A stretch of 64,000 nt of DNA from Rhizobium viscosum (GTDB lineage: Bacteria; Pseudomonadota; Alphaproteobacteria; Rhizobiales; Rhizobiaceae): assembly GCF_014873945.1 (NCBI RefSeq), contig NZ_JADBEC010000001.1:3737001-3801000 (forward strand). The letters run 5' to 3'. Numbering within the stretch: the stretch's first letter is position 1; every line of letters starts with the position of its first letter. A model generated the notes under the pieces. The model worked only from the letters and a program-made list of their open reading frames with translations. It was not told the DNA's origin and did no database searches. Below, one piece after another: positions 24,985 to 34,363 of this stretch. A program made the position numbers and the translations under genes.

Positions 24985-25342
24985 CCACGGCGTGCCGCCT
25001 GACAGGCTACCAGGCGACAACATGGCAGACCTCGGCATGGACCTCGCAACAAGCTTTCGACAGCTGAAGAATAGTGCCTTTTCATTTCTGGAATTTCTTG
25101 TGGCCGTTGGAGGCGCATGTCTCGCTGACGGCGATGTCGTTCTCTCCTAATCCACCTCCAACCTCCCTTGGAAATCATCCGCCCAGTGCTAATTTATAGT
25201 GCAGGAATGGCCGTTCATCAGCCCGGGCGATCAGCTGTCGATGCATCTGCGTTCAGCCATGCGCTTGCGGCGGATGGGGATAGGAGCGGCCTCTAAGGCG
25301 GGTTGGATGGGCACCGAGGCACATGGCTCCGGTCGGGCGGTA
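24985..25342. other. Gene-free stretch upstream of the PAS/HWE kinase
   Basis: A 42-codon open frame (25022-25150, MADLGMDLATSFRQL...) exists but has no family or strong ribosome site. No other feature was recognised; the kinase promoter should lie here. Confidence 0.4.
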
Positions 25343-27082
25343 ATGGCAGAGAGCGATAGCGAAGATCACTACCGAATTCTCTTCGATGCCATCGATGACG
25401 GTTTCTGCATCATCGAAGTGCTGTTCGATGAGGAGGGCCGGGCGCAGGACTATCGTTTCCTGCGCACCAACCCGGCCTTCGAGCGGCAGACGGGGCTGAG
25501 CGAGGCCGCCGGGCGGACGATGCGGGCGTTGGCGCCCGGCCACGAGCAATACTGGTTCGACATTTACGGCAAGGTTGCGCTGACGGGCGAGCCCGTTCGC
25601 TTCGAGCGTCGGGCCGCTGCGCTCGGCGGGCGGTGGTACGAGGTCCATGCCTTCCGCATCGGCGCGGCCGAGGAGCGGCAGGTCGCCATCATCTTTCGCG
25701 ACATCAGGGAGAAGAAGCAGGCGGAAGCGGCGCTGCGCGAGAGCGAGGCGCAATACCGGACGCTGTTTAACTCCATCGACGAGGGCGCCTGCATCATCGA
25801 ACGCCTGCCACTGAGGCCCGATGGCCTGCGCGACTATCGCTATATCGCCATGAACAAGGCGATGCAGGCGATGTTCGGCATCGCCGATCTCTCGGGCCGC
25901 ACGATCCGCGAATTCTTCCCCGACGAGGTGGAGGACTGGTACGACGATTACGACCGGGTGCTCGAGACAGGCGAGCCCATCCGCTTCGAGCGGGAGTCCG
26001 AACCGCAGGGCATGGTTCTGGAAATGTTCGTCTCGCGCCTCAGCCAAGAGCCGCCGCAGCTGCTGGCGGTCATGCAGGACATCACCAAGCGGCGGCGGGC
26101 GGAGGAGGCGATGCGCCGCAGCGAGGAGCGCACCCGCGCGCTGATCAATGCCAGCTCCGATGCCGTCTACCGCATGAGCCCGGACTGGCAGGAGATGCGC
26201 CAGCTCGACGGCCGCGGCTCCGATGTCGAGGGGCCGACGGTGCGCTGGATGGAGGACTATCTCTTTCCCGAGGACCAGCCCCGCATCCGCGCGGCGGTTG
26301 CGCGCGCCATCCGCGAGCGGCGGCCCTTCGAACTCGAACACCGCGTGCGCCGGGCCGATGGCGACGTGGGCTGGACCTTTTCGCGCGCCATCCCGATCTT
26401 CGGGGCCAGGGGCGAGATTGCCGAATGGTTCGGCATGGCCACGGACGTGACCGAGCGGGTGAACGCCCGTGAGCGCCAGCAGATGCTGAACCACGAACTA
26501 GGCCACCGGCTGAAGAATGTGCTGAGCCTCGTGCAATCGATCGCCAACCAGACCTTTCGCCAGGCCGACAATCTCGCGGAGGCGGCCGAAACCTATAGTT
26601 CGCGCCTCATCTCGCTCGGGCGCGCGACCGATATCCTGACGGAGACCGCCTGGGCGGATGCGAGCCTGCACAGCCTCGTCCAGGCCGGACTGACCTCGGT
26701 CGGCGATTTCAGCGAACGCATCCGCATATCCGGCCCCGATCTCGACCTCGCGCCGCAGCAGGCACTGATGCTGACGCTGACGCTGCACGAGCTTGCGACC
26801 AACAGCTTGAAATACGGGGCGCTGAGCAATGAGACGGGGGTGGTGGATCTCAGCTGGGGCATCGGGAGCGATGCGGAAGGCGAGCTGCAGTTTACCTTCG
26901 GGTGGCGCGAGAGCGGCGGGCCTGAGATCAGTGCGCCGAGCCGGGAAGGGTTTGGGGCGCGGATGATCGGGAAGTTGTTGCCGGCTTCGTTTCAGGGGAA
27001 GGCGGAGTTGCGGTATGAGGCGGCGGGGTTTGAATTTATGTTGGAGGCGCCGTTGGGGGAGGTGATTAAGCGGAGGGGGTGA
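25343..27082 (+). CDS. PAS-domain HWE-family sensor histidine kinase
   Basis: A 579-residue soluble kinase with three PAS-type domains (about residues 8-125, 138-255 and 262-372) and a C-terminal HWE kinase (about 378-570). LGHRLKN holds the phosphoacceptor His388, HELATNSLKYGAL the N-box (His482, Glu483, Asn487) and WRE (521-523) the Trp-x-Glu motif that names the family. No TM segment is seen, so it senses a cytosolic signal (light, redox or ligand). No cognate response regulator is adjacent. Start is uncertain: in-frame ATGs at 25307 and earlier would add a basic extension. Confidence 0.88.
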   Translation: MAESDSEDHYRILFDAIDDGFCIIEVLFDEEGRAQDYRFLRTNPAFERQTGLSEAAGRTMRALAPGHEQYWFDIYGKVALTGEPVRFERRAAALGGRWYEVHAFRIGAAEERQVAIIFRDIREKKQAEAALRESEAQYRTLFNSIDEGACIIERLPLRPDGLRDYRYIAMNKAMQAMFGIADLSGRTIREFFPDEVEDWYDDYDRVLETGEPIRFERESEPQGMVLEMFVSRLSQEPPQLLAVMQDITKRRRAEEAMRRSEERTRALINASSDAVYRMSPDWQEMRQLDGRGSDVEGPTVRWMEDYLFPEDQPRIRAAVARAIRERRPFELEHRVRRADGDVGWTFSRAIPIFGARGEIAEWFGMATDVTERVNARERQQMLNHELGHRLKNVLSLVQSIANQTFRQADNLAEAAETYSSRLISLGRATDILTETAWADASLHSLVQAGLTSVGDFSERIRISGPDLDLAPQQALMLTLTLHELATNSLKYGALSNETGVVDLSWGIGSDAEGELQFTFGWRESGGPEISAPSREGFGARMIGKLLPASFQGKAELRYEAAGFEFMLEAPLGEVIKRRG

Positions 27083-27155
27083 GGGGAGGAAGTAACGCCT
27101 TCGTTCGTGCAACATTTGTTGCCAACTAATTAGCTAGGCGGATACCTCAGAGAGC

Positions 27156-27551
27156 TCAGTCGCAAACAGTTGGGTTGGTTCTGCCGTCCCAATCAACATA
27201 GCAATTTGAATTTCTAACAGATTCCATTCGCCATCCAATACCAGGCAGTTGCTCGAAAATGACATAGACGAAGCCAAAGGTGATGAAGATTGCGGTACCT
27301 ACAACCCATCCAATCCAATTCCTCGCAAGCTTTTCGGCGACTTTAACTCCTCCCCAGATTGCGCTTGCAAAAGACCCAAGAACTAACGCCCAATGGAACG
27401 TCAAAGCTAAAAAGCTTTCGATGAATGCCACAGGGCTGCGTTCGTGAATTGCTGGACCGATGGATGAAATGGCGAATAGTCCGAATATTGCAGTCGCAAA
27501 TCGACCCCAAACTGGGAGCCGCAGCCAAGCGGAGATGCAACTGTCCAGCAT
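27156..27551 (-). CDS. Small membrane protein (131 aa, about three TM)
   Basis: Begins MLDSCISAWLRLPVWGRF with GGGAGG before the ATG. Hydrophobic segments lie near residues 17-33, 46-64 and 80-102, followed by a Cys-containing polar tail (NSNCYVDWDG, TVCD). Base composition is clearly more AT-rich than neighbouring host genes. It is divergent from the HEPN protein gene with about 175 bp between. No family recognised; it may belong to the same acquired unit. Confidence 0.55.
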   Translation of the reverse strand: MLDSCISAWLRLPVWGRFATAIFGLFAISSIGPAIHERSPVAFIESFLALTFHWALVLGSFASAIWGGVKVAEKLARNWIGWVVGTAIFITFGFVYVIFEQLPGIGWRMESVRNSNCYVDWDGRTNPTVCD

Positions 27552-27726
27552 ACCTAACCTCCCGCGCAAAATCGCTCGCTATCGCCCAGGACAATATAGG
27601 CGAACAACTGCACCCATATCTTGCAGAAGTTGTGAGTAATGCAATACCTTCACACGCTGAAGCTTGCTTTGAATTTCACTCAGGTATTCGATCAAGGTCG
27701 TATTGATCTTCATTTGTCGAGCCCCC

Positions 27727-29085
27727 ATGGACATTGAGTTCACCATTCATCCGGCCGCACGCGCTTCGATCGATGCAATTGCGTTGGAGGCCTTTGCAGC
27801 AGTGCGATCGCTTGATATCGCAAAGTCAGAAAATAGATCCGATGAATGGTGGGTGCCCGAGGACACTGTCACAATCACTGCGAAGGATATCGTTGGTGAT
27901 CCAATCGCATGGTTGCCACAGGTGGCAGGGGGCAGAGCGTATATTTTCATCTGGCAGGACCGAGACCCTATCGGCTTGACCGAAGATGATTACAGGATCA
28001 TCAGTCGGCTCACGGGTGCGCTTTTAAAAGTGAAATGGGTGCAGAAATCGGTCAGTGCCAAGTACATTCTGAATTGCTTCATCAAATGGGCGCGTGATCG
28101 ATTTCTCAATCAGACTGAGGGCGACTTCTCTGACATTTTCCTTGATAGCTGTAAGCGAGATGTCGCCGAGCTAACCGTCTGGGCTCCGGTTCAACATATG
28201 AAGGTTGAAGCGCCTTTTGCATTTGGAAGCGCATCGGTCGTCCCTTTGGACAGAACCTTCTTTGACAAGATGCGATCGTCCTTGGTTCGATTAGCACCCG
28301 AAAGGTCAGATGATGCTGAAGCGTTCATGCGCATGCTTCAGAAGGAATTTAAAGACTGTTCCGCTATAACACTCAAGATATTCGCCGAACCAGAGTATGC
28401 GAAAGAAGCTGCGCTAAATCGTTGCGGCGATGCTATTGGTTTGCTTCGATTTTTCTGCGCTGCGACGATAACGTCAACTGTTATGTCTCCCGTTACTCTT
28501 CTTGGTGCGCTTTCCATTCCTGAAAGCCATATCGTCGTTACCAGCCCCGATGGGGGTATCTCATATACGTCTGGTATCAAAATCGATGAGATCGACCGCT
28601 GGATGATCAGCAAGAAGGAAGTCGAACTGCTGGAAAAGGAGCGGCTACAGGAAGTGGGGAAACTTCTCGACCGGGACGAATTGTCTGATTTCCAGCTTGC
28701 TGTTCGATCAAGCGTGTTGGCCTTTTCGCGCGCCATCACTTTCACCGAGGTTTCAGACAGGCTTGTATTTGCTTTCTCAGCTATCGAAGGTCTTTTGCTG
28801 CGGAATGCCAGTGAGCCAATACAGCAAAATGTTGGAGAGAGAATCGCCTTTCTCACCGCCGCCAATGCCGACAAGCGATACGCAATCGTCGAGAATTTTC
28901 GTAAAGCTTATAGGATGCGATCTCAGTATATTCATCACCGACTGACTGAGATTGATCTAGAGGAGCTTGATCAATCTTTCATTAATATTAGAGCTGCGCT
29001 CACTCAAGCTATTGCTCATATGTCACGCTTTAAAACTAGAGACGAGTTTCTCGAAGCTATTGATCGGACAAAATTTGGTGGCTGA
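27727..29085 (+). CDS. ApeA-type HEPN domain protein (candidate ribonuclease)
   Basis: A 452-residue soluble protein. The C-terminal part (about 330-440) matches the ApeA-like HEPN pattern: FSAIEGLLLRNASE, then VGERIAFLTA and the catalytic Rx4H motif RSQYIH (Arg398, His403). HEPN domains of this type act as RNases in abortive phage defence. The N-terminal ~320 residues are of unknown fold and could be the sensor. Composition is AT-richer than the flanks, as for acquired genes. The ATG at 27727 has a poor ribosome site; an upstream TTG is possible. Confidence 0.68.
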   Translation: MDIEFTIHPAARASIDAIALEAFAAVRSLDIAKSENRSDEWWVPEDTVTITAKDIVGDPIAWLPQVAGGRAYIFIWQDRDPIGLTEDDYRIISRLTGALLKVKWVQKSVSAKYILNCFIKWARDRFLNQTEGDFSDIFLDSCKRDVAELTVWAPVQHMKVEAPFAFGSASVVPLDRTFFDKMRSSLVRLAPERSDDAEAFMRMLQKEFKDCSAITLKIFAEPEYAKEAALNRCGDAIGLLRFFCAATITSTVMSPVTLLGALSIPESHIVVTSPDGGISYTSGIKIDEIDRWMISKKEVELLEKERLQEVGKLLDRDELSDFQLAVRSSVLAFSRAITFTEVSDRLVFAFSAIEGLLLRNASEPIQQNVGERIAFLTAANADKRYAIVENFRKAYRMRSQYIHHRLTEIDLEELDQSFINIRAALTQAIAHMSRFKTRDEFLEAIDRTKFGG

Positions 29086-29236
29086 ACATACCGCCGGCGG
29101 GCACGTAGTGCAGGTGTTCGGCTTCAACAGGGTGAGCGACGATATGGTCGATCGCTTTGCGCTGCATGCCAACGATAAGCGGGCGGGTGCGAGCGCTTGC
29201 CGCATCGATGCGAGACTGGGATATGAAAACAGATGT

Positions 29237-29261
29237 GCCGGACGCAGCGTTTGCGTCCGGC
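29237..29261 (-). terminator. Strong hairpin downstream of the DUF1269 gene
   Basis: GCCGGACGCA and TGCGTCCGGC form a perfect 10-bp stem with a 5-base loop. On the minus strand the stem is followed within a few bases by TGTTTTC. It lies about 25 bp past the DUF1269 stop. Confidence 0.6.
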
Positions 29262-29284
29262 ATAGTCCCTCAATCCGACCGTGC

Positions 29285-29821
29285 TCAAGCCGCCGGCGCC
29301 GCCCCGACCACCGGCTCCAACGCCAGCGCCTTACGCAGCTGCTCTTCCTGCTCCGGCGAGAGCGATGTGCGCAGGATGGTGGCGTGTTCGCCCTTGAATT
29401 CGGCCAGCACCTTCTCGGGCTGCACCTTGCGCAGTAGCAGGAAGAGGGCGGAGCTGTTGACGGGGATGGTGTCGGCCAGCTTCTTGATGAGGTCGTCGTC
29501 GATGCCGTAATCGGTCATCGAGCCCGCGAGCGCGCCGGAGCCTGCGCCGAAAGCGCCGCCGAGGACCATGCCGGCCAGCGGATTGAGGAAGAGGAGGCCG
29601 ACGAGCGTGCCCCAGAGCGCGCCGGAAAGGCCGCCGCTTGCAGCACCCGCGGCCGTGAGATTGACGCTCTGCTTCAGGCGCACCTTGCCGGATGCGTCAC
29701 GCACGGCGATGACTGCGTCTTCGAGATCGACGAGATATTCCTTCTCAAGCTGGACGAGCCGGTTGAGCACGGCATCCGCCTTGTCGGCAGTATTGAAACC
29801 AAGCACCACAAGTTCTGACAT
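29285..29821 (-). CDS. DUF1269 membrane-associated protein
   Basis: A 178-residue protein beginning MSELVVLGFNTADKADAVLN with GGAGGG upstream. It has the DUF1269 layout: an alpha/beta N-terminal domain (LEDAVIAVRDASGKVRLKQS), a Gly-rich hydrophobic stretch (about 66-105, LWGTLVGLLFLNPLAGMVLG) and a C-terminal domain with ALFLLLRKVQPEKV. The longer ORF upstream was rejected as it has no family support. Members are common in rhizobia; function is not established. Confidence 0.9.
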   Translation of the reverse strand: MSELVVLGFNTADKADAVLNRLVQLEKEYLVDLEDAVIAVRDASGKVRLKQSVNLTAAGAASGGLSGALWGTLVGLLFLNPLAGMVLGGAFGAGSGALAGSMTDYGIDDDLIKKLADTIPVNSSALFLLLRKVQPEKVLAEFKGEHATILRTSLSPEQEEQLRKALALEPVVGAAPAA

Positions 29822-29916
29822 CGCTTTCCCTCCAGTTGGATTTACAGATGCGGCAGATAGGCGTCGGCGGCGCTCTGTCCATAAGCTGCCGCCATTTGCT
29901 ACGGCTTTTTGCTTGC

Positions 29917-29960
29917 GCAATTCCGGACGCAAAACCGCTGCACAGTTTTGCTGGAATTGC
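29917..29960. repeat. 44-bp intergenic repeat, copy 2
   Basis: Same length and terminal GCAATTCC/GGAATTGC as copy 1 at 3881-3924, with about three substitutions in the loop. It lies between the divergent DUF1269 and ATP-grasp genes. Confidence 0.75.
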
Positions 29961-30101
29961 TCTACCACCCGCATGTGAGAGGGCGATGAAGGGTGGGGCC
30001 GGTGCGGGCAAGGCGAATAATGCCGATCCGCAGCGACGACCCCGTTGCGATGCCGCGGCTGCTACGTCAAAAAGCTTCCGGTGACAAAGAGTGGCAAGAC
30101 G

Positions 30102-30899
30102 ATGCAGTGGCTTCTTCAGGAGTTCGACGATACCAGAAAGCTGGCCGAGGCGCTCGACCGGCTCGCCATCCCCTACACATGGCACAAGGTCGTTCCCTTC
30201 GTCGGGGAGCTGATCCCCGAGCCTGCCGTTGCCGATCCTGAAGCGGTGGTCATGTTCGGAGCCTACTCGCTGTGGCGGTATGCCGAGGCGAAAGGTTACT
30301 GGCCGGGTGTCTTCAAGCTGCGTCCCTTCGTTGAGGAAGAGGCGTGGCATCCTTACCTCCTCAACGGAGCCGATGCGCTGTTCATGACGCTCAGGGAGGT
30401 GCCCGAGCATCTGGCCGCCGACGGGAAGGAATGGTTCCTGCGTCCCGTTGACGACAGCAAGGAAGAGCCCGGCAATGTGAAATCGACGGGCGAGATCATC
30501 CATATGGCGCAGAGGGTGCTGGCGCTTGACGAAGATGAGATACCTGATGGATCGCTTCGCCACGACACGCTGCTGATGCTCACAAAACCCGTTCGCATCC
30601 TGCGCGAATGGCGTATCTGGGCCGTGAACGGGCGGGTCGTTACCTATTCGCTCTACAAGGATGGCTCTCGTGTCATCCATCGCCACGAGATCGATGACGA
30701 TGCGCTTGATTTCGCCCAGCATATGGTCGACATCAATCCCGGCTATTCGCCAGCCTATGTCGTCGATATCTGCCGCACTGAAGAGGGGCTGAAGATCGTC
30801 GAGACGAACTGTGTCAACGCCGCAGGGTTCTATGCGGCGGATCTTGCGAAGCTTGCAGCGGCGATTGATGGTCTCGTGCGCCTCGGGTCTTCCCGATAA
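30102..30899 (+). CDS. ATP-grasp domain protein (DUF4343-like)
   Basis: A 265-residue protein beginning MQWLLQEFDDTRKLAEALDR. The C-terminal half shows ATP-grasp features: a basic residue in LLMLTKPVRILREWRIWAVN, then AYVVDICRTEEGLKIVETNC, where Asp, Glu and Asn are the expected Mg-ATP ligands. Such proteins ligate a carboxylate to an amine. Substrate unknown. A GTG seven codons upstream (30081) is an alternative start. Confidence 0.82.
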   Translation: MQWLLQEFDDTRKLAEALDRLAIPYTWHKVVPFVGELIPEPAVADPEAVVMFGAYSLWRYAEAKGYWPGVFKLRPFVEEEAWHPYLLNGADALFMTLREVPEHLAADGKEWFLRPVDDSKEEPGNVKSTGEIIHMAQRVLALDEDEIPDGSLRHDTLLMLTKPVRILREWRIWAVNGRVVTYSLYKDGSRVIHRHEIDDDALDFAQHMVDINPGYSPAYVVDICRTEEGLKIVETNCVNAAGFYAADLAKLAAAIDGLVRLGSSR

Positions 30900-30906
30900 G
30901 CCGGCA

Positions 30907-31245
30907 TCAATTAAATGCGCGCACCTCGACCGGCGCGCGGCAGGCGATGGCTGCCTTGCGGCCCCAGGCGAGGGCTTCGTCCATATCGGCGCATTCCAGC
31001 ACCCAAAAGCCGCCGATATGCTCCTTGGTTTCGAGATACGGTCCGTCGGTAACGAGCAGCTTGCCATCGGGCGCGGCGCGGACGGATATCGCCTTGCCGA
31101 CCGGTTGCAGGCCGCCGACGAAGAGCCTGATGCCGGCGGCCACCATCTCTTCGTTCAGCACGTCGATATCGCGGCGGAGCGCATCGTCTTCCTGGCAGGG
31201 GGCGTAATCGTCGGGGAGGTGGATGGCGACCAGATATTGCGGCAT
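30907..31245 (-). CDS. YciI/DGPF-domain protein
   Basis: A 112-residue protein with the dimeric alpha/beta-barrel YCII fold. It begins MPQYLVAIHLPDDY and contains the DGPF signature VTDGPYLETKEHIGGFWVLE. These proteins often sit near ECF sigma factors, but none is nearby here. Convergent with the ATP-grasp gene. Confidence 0.9.
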   Translation of the reverse strand: MPQYLVAIHLPDDYAPCQEDDALRRDIDVLNEEMVAAGIRLFVGGLQPVGKAISVRAAPDGKLLVTDGPYLETKEHIGGFWVLECADMDEALAWGRKAAIACRAPVEVRAFN

Positions 31246-31411
31246 GGGCTTCTCCTGTTGCGATGTCCGGCCGGCCAGCGGCCCTGCCTTCATTTTGCAG
31301 ACGAACAAGCGGGGCGGATTTCGACCGGCAGCTTGCGAAATTTTGGATACTGCCGATCAATCGGCTATAGGGAATTCTGCTCCCGGATCCCCTCTGCGCA
31401 AAGGTCTCCCC

Positions 31412-32044
31412 ATGCCGCTTCTCGATGCGAGTTCAGTCTTTCCCATCACCTATCCCGATGGCAGTCTTTCGAAGGCGACGATGTATCTGAAGAATGTCAT
31501 CGATCATCCGCGCATCGAGGTCGACGATTACAGCTATTTCACGCATTACGGAAAGCTGGAGGAGACGGCCGAGATCCTTGCGCCCTATCTCGGGCGGGGT
31601 TGCCGGGAGAAGCTGGTGATCGGCAAGTTCGTGCAGATCGCCCGCGGCAGCTATTTCATCACCAGTTCGGCCAATCACCCGATGGGCGGCATCACCACCT
31701 ATCCGTTCCGCATCTTCAAGCCTGAGACCTTCGGCTACAAGGATCTGCCGGTGAAGGATACCGTGGTCGAGCACGATGTCTGGATCGGCCATGACGCCGT
31801 CATCATGCCTGGCGTCAGGATCGGTGCGGGGGCGATCGTCGCCGCTTCCTCGGTCGTCACCCGCGATGTGCCGCCCTATGCTGTCGTTGGCGGAAATCCG
31901 GCGAGCATCATCCGCATGCGCTATCCCGTCGAGATCATCAGCGAGATCCTTGACCTTGCATGGTGGGACTGGCCGATCGACAAGATCGAGGCCAATCTGT
32001 CGGCTCTGGAGAGCGGCGATCTCGCAGCCCTGAAGCGGGCCTGA
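31412..32044 (+). CDS. CatB-related O-acetyltransferase
   Basis: A 210-residue hexapeptide-repeat acyltransferase. HDVWIGHDAVIMPGVRIGAG and AIVAASSVVTRDVPPYAVVG are the left-handed beta-helix coils typical of the xenobiotic (Vat/CatB) branch, and SSANHPMGG carries the catalytic His. The best-known relatives acetylate chloramphenicol or streptogramins, but many chromosomal rhizobial copies have other, unknown acceptors. ATG at 31412 follows AAAGG. Confidence 0.9.
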   Translation: MPLLDASSVFPITYPDGSLSKATMYLKNVIDHPRIEVDDYSYFTHYGKLEETAEILAPYLGRGCREKLVIGKFVQIARGSYFITSSANHPMGGITTYPFRIFKPETFGYKDLPVKDTVVEHDVWIGHDAVIMPGVRIGAGAIVAASSVVTRDVPPYAVVGGNPASIIRMRYPVEIISEILDLAWWDWPIDKIEANLSALESGDLAALKRA

Positions 32045-32194
32045 ACCGGTGCTGCACATGGACATGGGCGCGACGGTCGATCATGGTGTCAAATCCCGAC
32101 ACACTGCCAATGAGACGCTGAAGCAGGCCGGTCTTCCGAAAGCGTTTTGAAGCCACAGGCTTTAACGAATTGAAAGACCACAAGCCTGGCCTCA

Positions 32195-33004
32195 TCAAGC
32201 CGGCATCTCCTCGGTGATCACCTCGAAGCGCTTGAGCGCCGCGGGGCCGAAGGCCGTCGACATGGCGACGTCGGTGGCGTCGCGGCCTGTCGCCATCAGG
32301 ATGCGGCCGATGCGCGGCGTGTTGTGGCGGGCGTCGGCCGTGTACCAGCGGCCGCTGAGATAGACCTCGAACCAGGCGCTGAAATCCATCGGGTTCGGAT
32401 CCCTGGGCACCCCGATATCGCCGAGATAGCCGGTGCAATAGCGCGCCGGGATGTTCATGCAGCGGCAGAGCGTGATGGCGAGATGGGCGAAGTCGCGGCA
32501 CACGCCTGATCGGTCAGTATAGCCGCCGAAGGCCGTGCGCAGCGGATCGGCCTTCTGGTAATCGAAGGCGATGCGCCTGTGGGTGAAATCGAGGATCGCC
32601 TGGACGCGCGGCCAGCCGGGCGCTGTCTTGAAAAAGGTCTTCCAGGCGAAATCGGCCAGACGATCTGTATCGCAATAGCGGCTGCCGAGAAGGTAGACGA
32701 GCACATCATCAGGGAGATCGTTGATGGCGTGCTGGAGGGCGTCTTCGGGCACGGGATCGGGCAGGCCGCTGTCATAGATTTCGAATTCGGTGGAGATGGT
32801 CGTCAGACCCGGTGGCGCCACGATGCGGCTGCAGGCATTACCGAAGCCATCCACATAGGACCAGGCCCCGATCGGCTGGTCGAAGCTCAGCACCTGTTCC
32901 GTCAGCAGATCCGCGCGGCGGGAGGGATGGATGTCGAGGACCAGCAGCATGGGTGTTTCGTGCTTGCATTGATAGCCGATGTGAAAGCCTGCACGGATCT
33001 TCAT
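32195..33004 (-). CDS. Transglutaminase-like protein (downstream copy)
   Basis: A 269-residue protein starting MKIRAGFHIGYQCKHETPM. The transglutaminase core has Cys in TDRSGVCRDFAHLA, His in a position equivalent to the FEVYLSGRWYTADARHN block and Asp in DARH; the usual HAW-type His seems replaced by SAWFEV, so the triad needs checking. It is the second gene of a leftward pair with another transglutaminase. Such proteins may act as cysteine proteases or amidases. Confidence 0.85.
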   Translation of the reverse strand: MKIRAGFHIGYQCKHETPMLLVLDIHPSRRADLLTEQVLSFDQPIGAWSYVDGFGNACSRIVAPPGLTTISTEFEIYDSGLPDPVPEDALQHAINDLPDDVLVYLLGSRYCDTDRLADFAWKTFFKTAPGWPRVQAILDFTHRRIAFDYQKADPLRTAFGGYTDRSGVCRDFAHLAITLCRCMNIPARYCTGYLGDIGVPRDPNPMDFSAWFEVYLSGRWYTADARHNTPRIGRILMATGRDATDVAMSTAFGPAALKRFEVITEEMPA

Positions 33005-33072
33005 GGGGTCGTGGTTCCCTGGGTCAGATGAAACGTCCTGCAGGCGAATGCACAAGCGGCCCAGGCGTTCCG

Positions 33073-33972
33073 TCACCCGCTGCTTGCGGCATTAAATTCC
33101 TGTTCGGTCGTGACGTTGACCTGTACGCGCATGCTGTCGAAATCGCGCGCGCCGCCGTCATAGCTGCCTGAGAGCGGCACCGCCTGGCGCGGGTCGCGGG
33201 CCACACCGACGCGGATCAGGTCGCGGTTTCCGACGATGCCGTTGGTTGGGTCGAACTCCACCCAGCCCGCGCCCGGCAGATAGACCTGGCACCAGGCATG
33301 GGTCGCGCCGCCGCCGAGTGTCACGGAGCCGTCGCGATCCGGCACATAGACGTAGCCGGTGACGAAGCGGGCGGCGAAGCCGAGGGAGCGGGTCGCCTCC
33401 ATCATCAGCAGCGCAAAATCGCGGCAGGTGCCGCTGCGCAGCCGCAATGTAACGTCGGGCGGCTGGGTGCCGTGTTCGAAGCGCCTGGCATAGCTGAAGC
33501 TCTCATGGATGGCGTAACAGAGCGTCATCAGGATATGGCCGGTGCGCGCCTGACGGCTCACGGGCACGAATTGGCGCGCCCATTTCCCGACCTCGTCACC
33601 GGGATCGGGATAGTGCCTGACGATAGTCCGTTCGAGATCGATCGCCTCGTCCTCGTCATAGGCGAAGGGAAAGCTGAGCGCCTTTCGATCGATCTCCAGA
33701 TCGAGCGGAACCTGCGCCGTATGCTCGAGGCGGATGACGGTTTCGAAACGCAGCTCGGCGGAGGCGGCGGTGATATCGACGAGTGCGATGCAGTTGCCGA
33801 AGACATCGTGGATCCAGCGCACGGATGCGGGCCTCGGAGAGACATCGAGGCTGCAGGTCAGAAGCGTCTGGTCGAAGCTGTCGCGCGGGCGGAACATCAG
33901 CCGGTGCTGGCCGAAATGCACCGGCCTTTTGTAATGGTAGGACGTGATGTGGCGGACGGAGAAAATCGTCAT
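33073..33972 (-). CDS. Transglutaminase-like protein with N-terminal beta domain
   Basis: A 299-residue protein. The N-terminal region (about 1-100, MTIFSVRHITSYHYKRPVHF) is the bacterial transglutaminase-associated N domain. The core has the complete triad: Cys in RSGTCRDFALLM, His in GATHAWCQVYLPG and Asp in EFDPTNG. It overlaps no gene but is 68 bp upstream of the second transglutaminase, suggesting co-transcription. The substrate is unknown. Confidence 0.9.
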   Translation of the reverse strand: MTIFSVRHITSYHYKRPVHFGQHRLMFRPRDSFDQTLLTCSLDVSPRPASVRWIHDVFGNCIALVDITAASAELRFETVIRLEHTAQVPLDLEIDRKALSFPFAYDEDEAIDLERTIVRHYPDPGDEVGKWARQFVPVSRQARTGHILMTLCYAIHESFSYARRFEHGTQPPDVTLRLRSGTCRDFALLMMEATRSLGFAARFVTGYVYVPDRDGSVTLGGGATHAWCQVYLPGAGWVEFDPTNGIVGNRDLIRVGVARDPRQAVPLSGSYDGGARDFDSMRVQVNVTTEQEFNAASSG

Positions 33973-34044
33973 CCTGCCTCCCTGTTTTCATGAGGCGGCA
34001 CTAACCATGGGGGACATGACCGCTGAAAATATCCGCGGCGCCCG

Positions 34045-34329
34045 TCACTTCTCTCTGCGCGAAAGCGGATAGGCGGGCGCATCGTAAAGCATGCGGATCT
34101 GCTTTTCGTCGAAGCGGGCCTCATTCACCTCCAGCACACAGCCGCGCAATTGCGAGCCGGGCAGGTCTTCCATGGCAAAACGCACCGCTTCCGCGGCGGT
34201 TTCGAAGCGCTTATAGCGAGGGGCACGGCTGCCGCGCAATGTCTTGCCGGTGTAAAGCCCGGCTTCGGTCATATAGTTGAATTCTGCCACGTGATCGTCC
34301 TTGCTCGTTCCTTGATATGGCCGAGCCAT
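34045..34329 (-). CDS. Small hypothetical protein (94 aa)
   Basis: Begins MARPYQGTSKDDHVAEFNYM. A compact alpha/beta protein with ETAAEAVRFAMEDLPGSQLR and GCVLEVNEARFDEKQIRMLY; it has good rhizobial codon use. No named family. First of a leftward run of small genes at 34.0-35.1 kb. Confidence 0.65.
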   Translation of the reverse strand: MARPYQGTSKDDHVAEFNYMTEAGLYTGKTLRGSRAPRYKRFETAAEAVRFAMEDLPGSQLRGCVLEVNEARFDEKQIRMLYDAPAYPLSRREK

Positions 34330-34363
34330 TCTGGTGTCTTCCGGGCCTTCGGGGCCGGCGGTT

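Noticed and set aside
29057..29263. 68-codon leftward ORF past the HEPN gene
   Set aside because: It spans the terminator hairpin and has no ribosome site; could be a relic but nothing was recognised.
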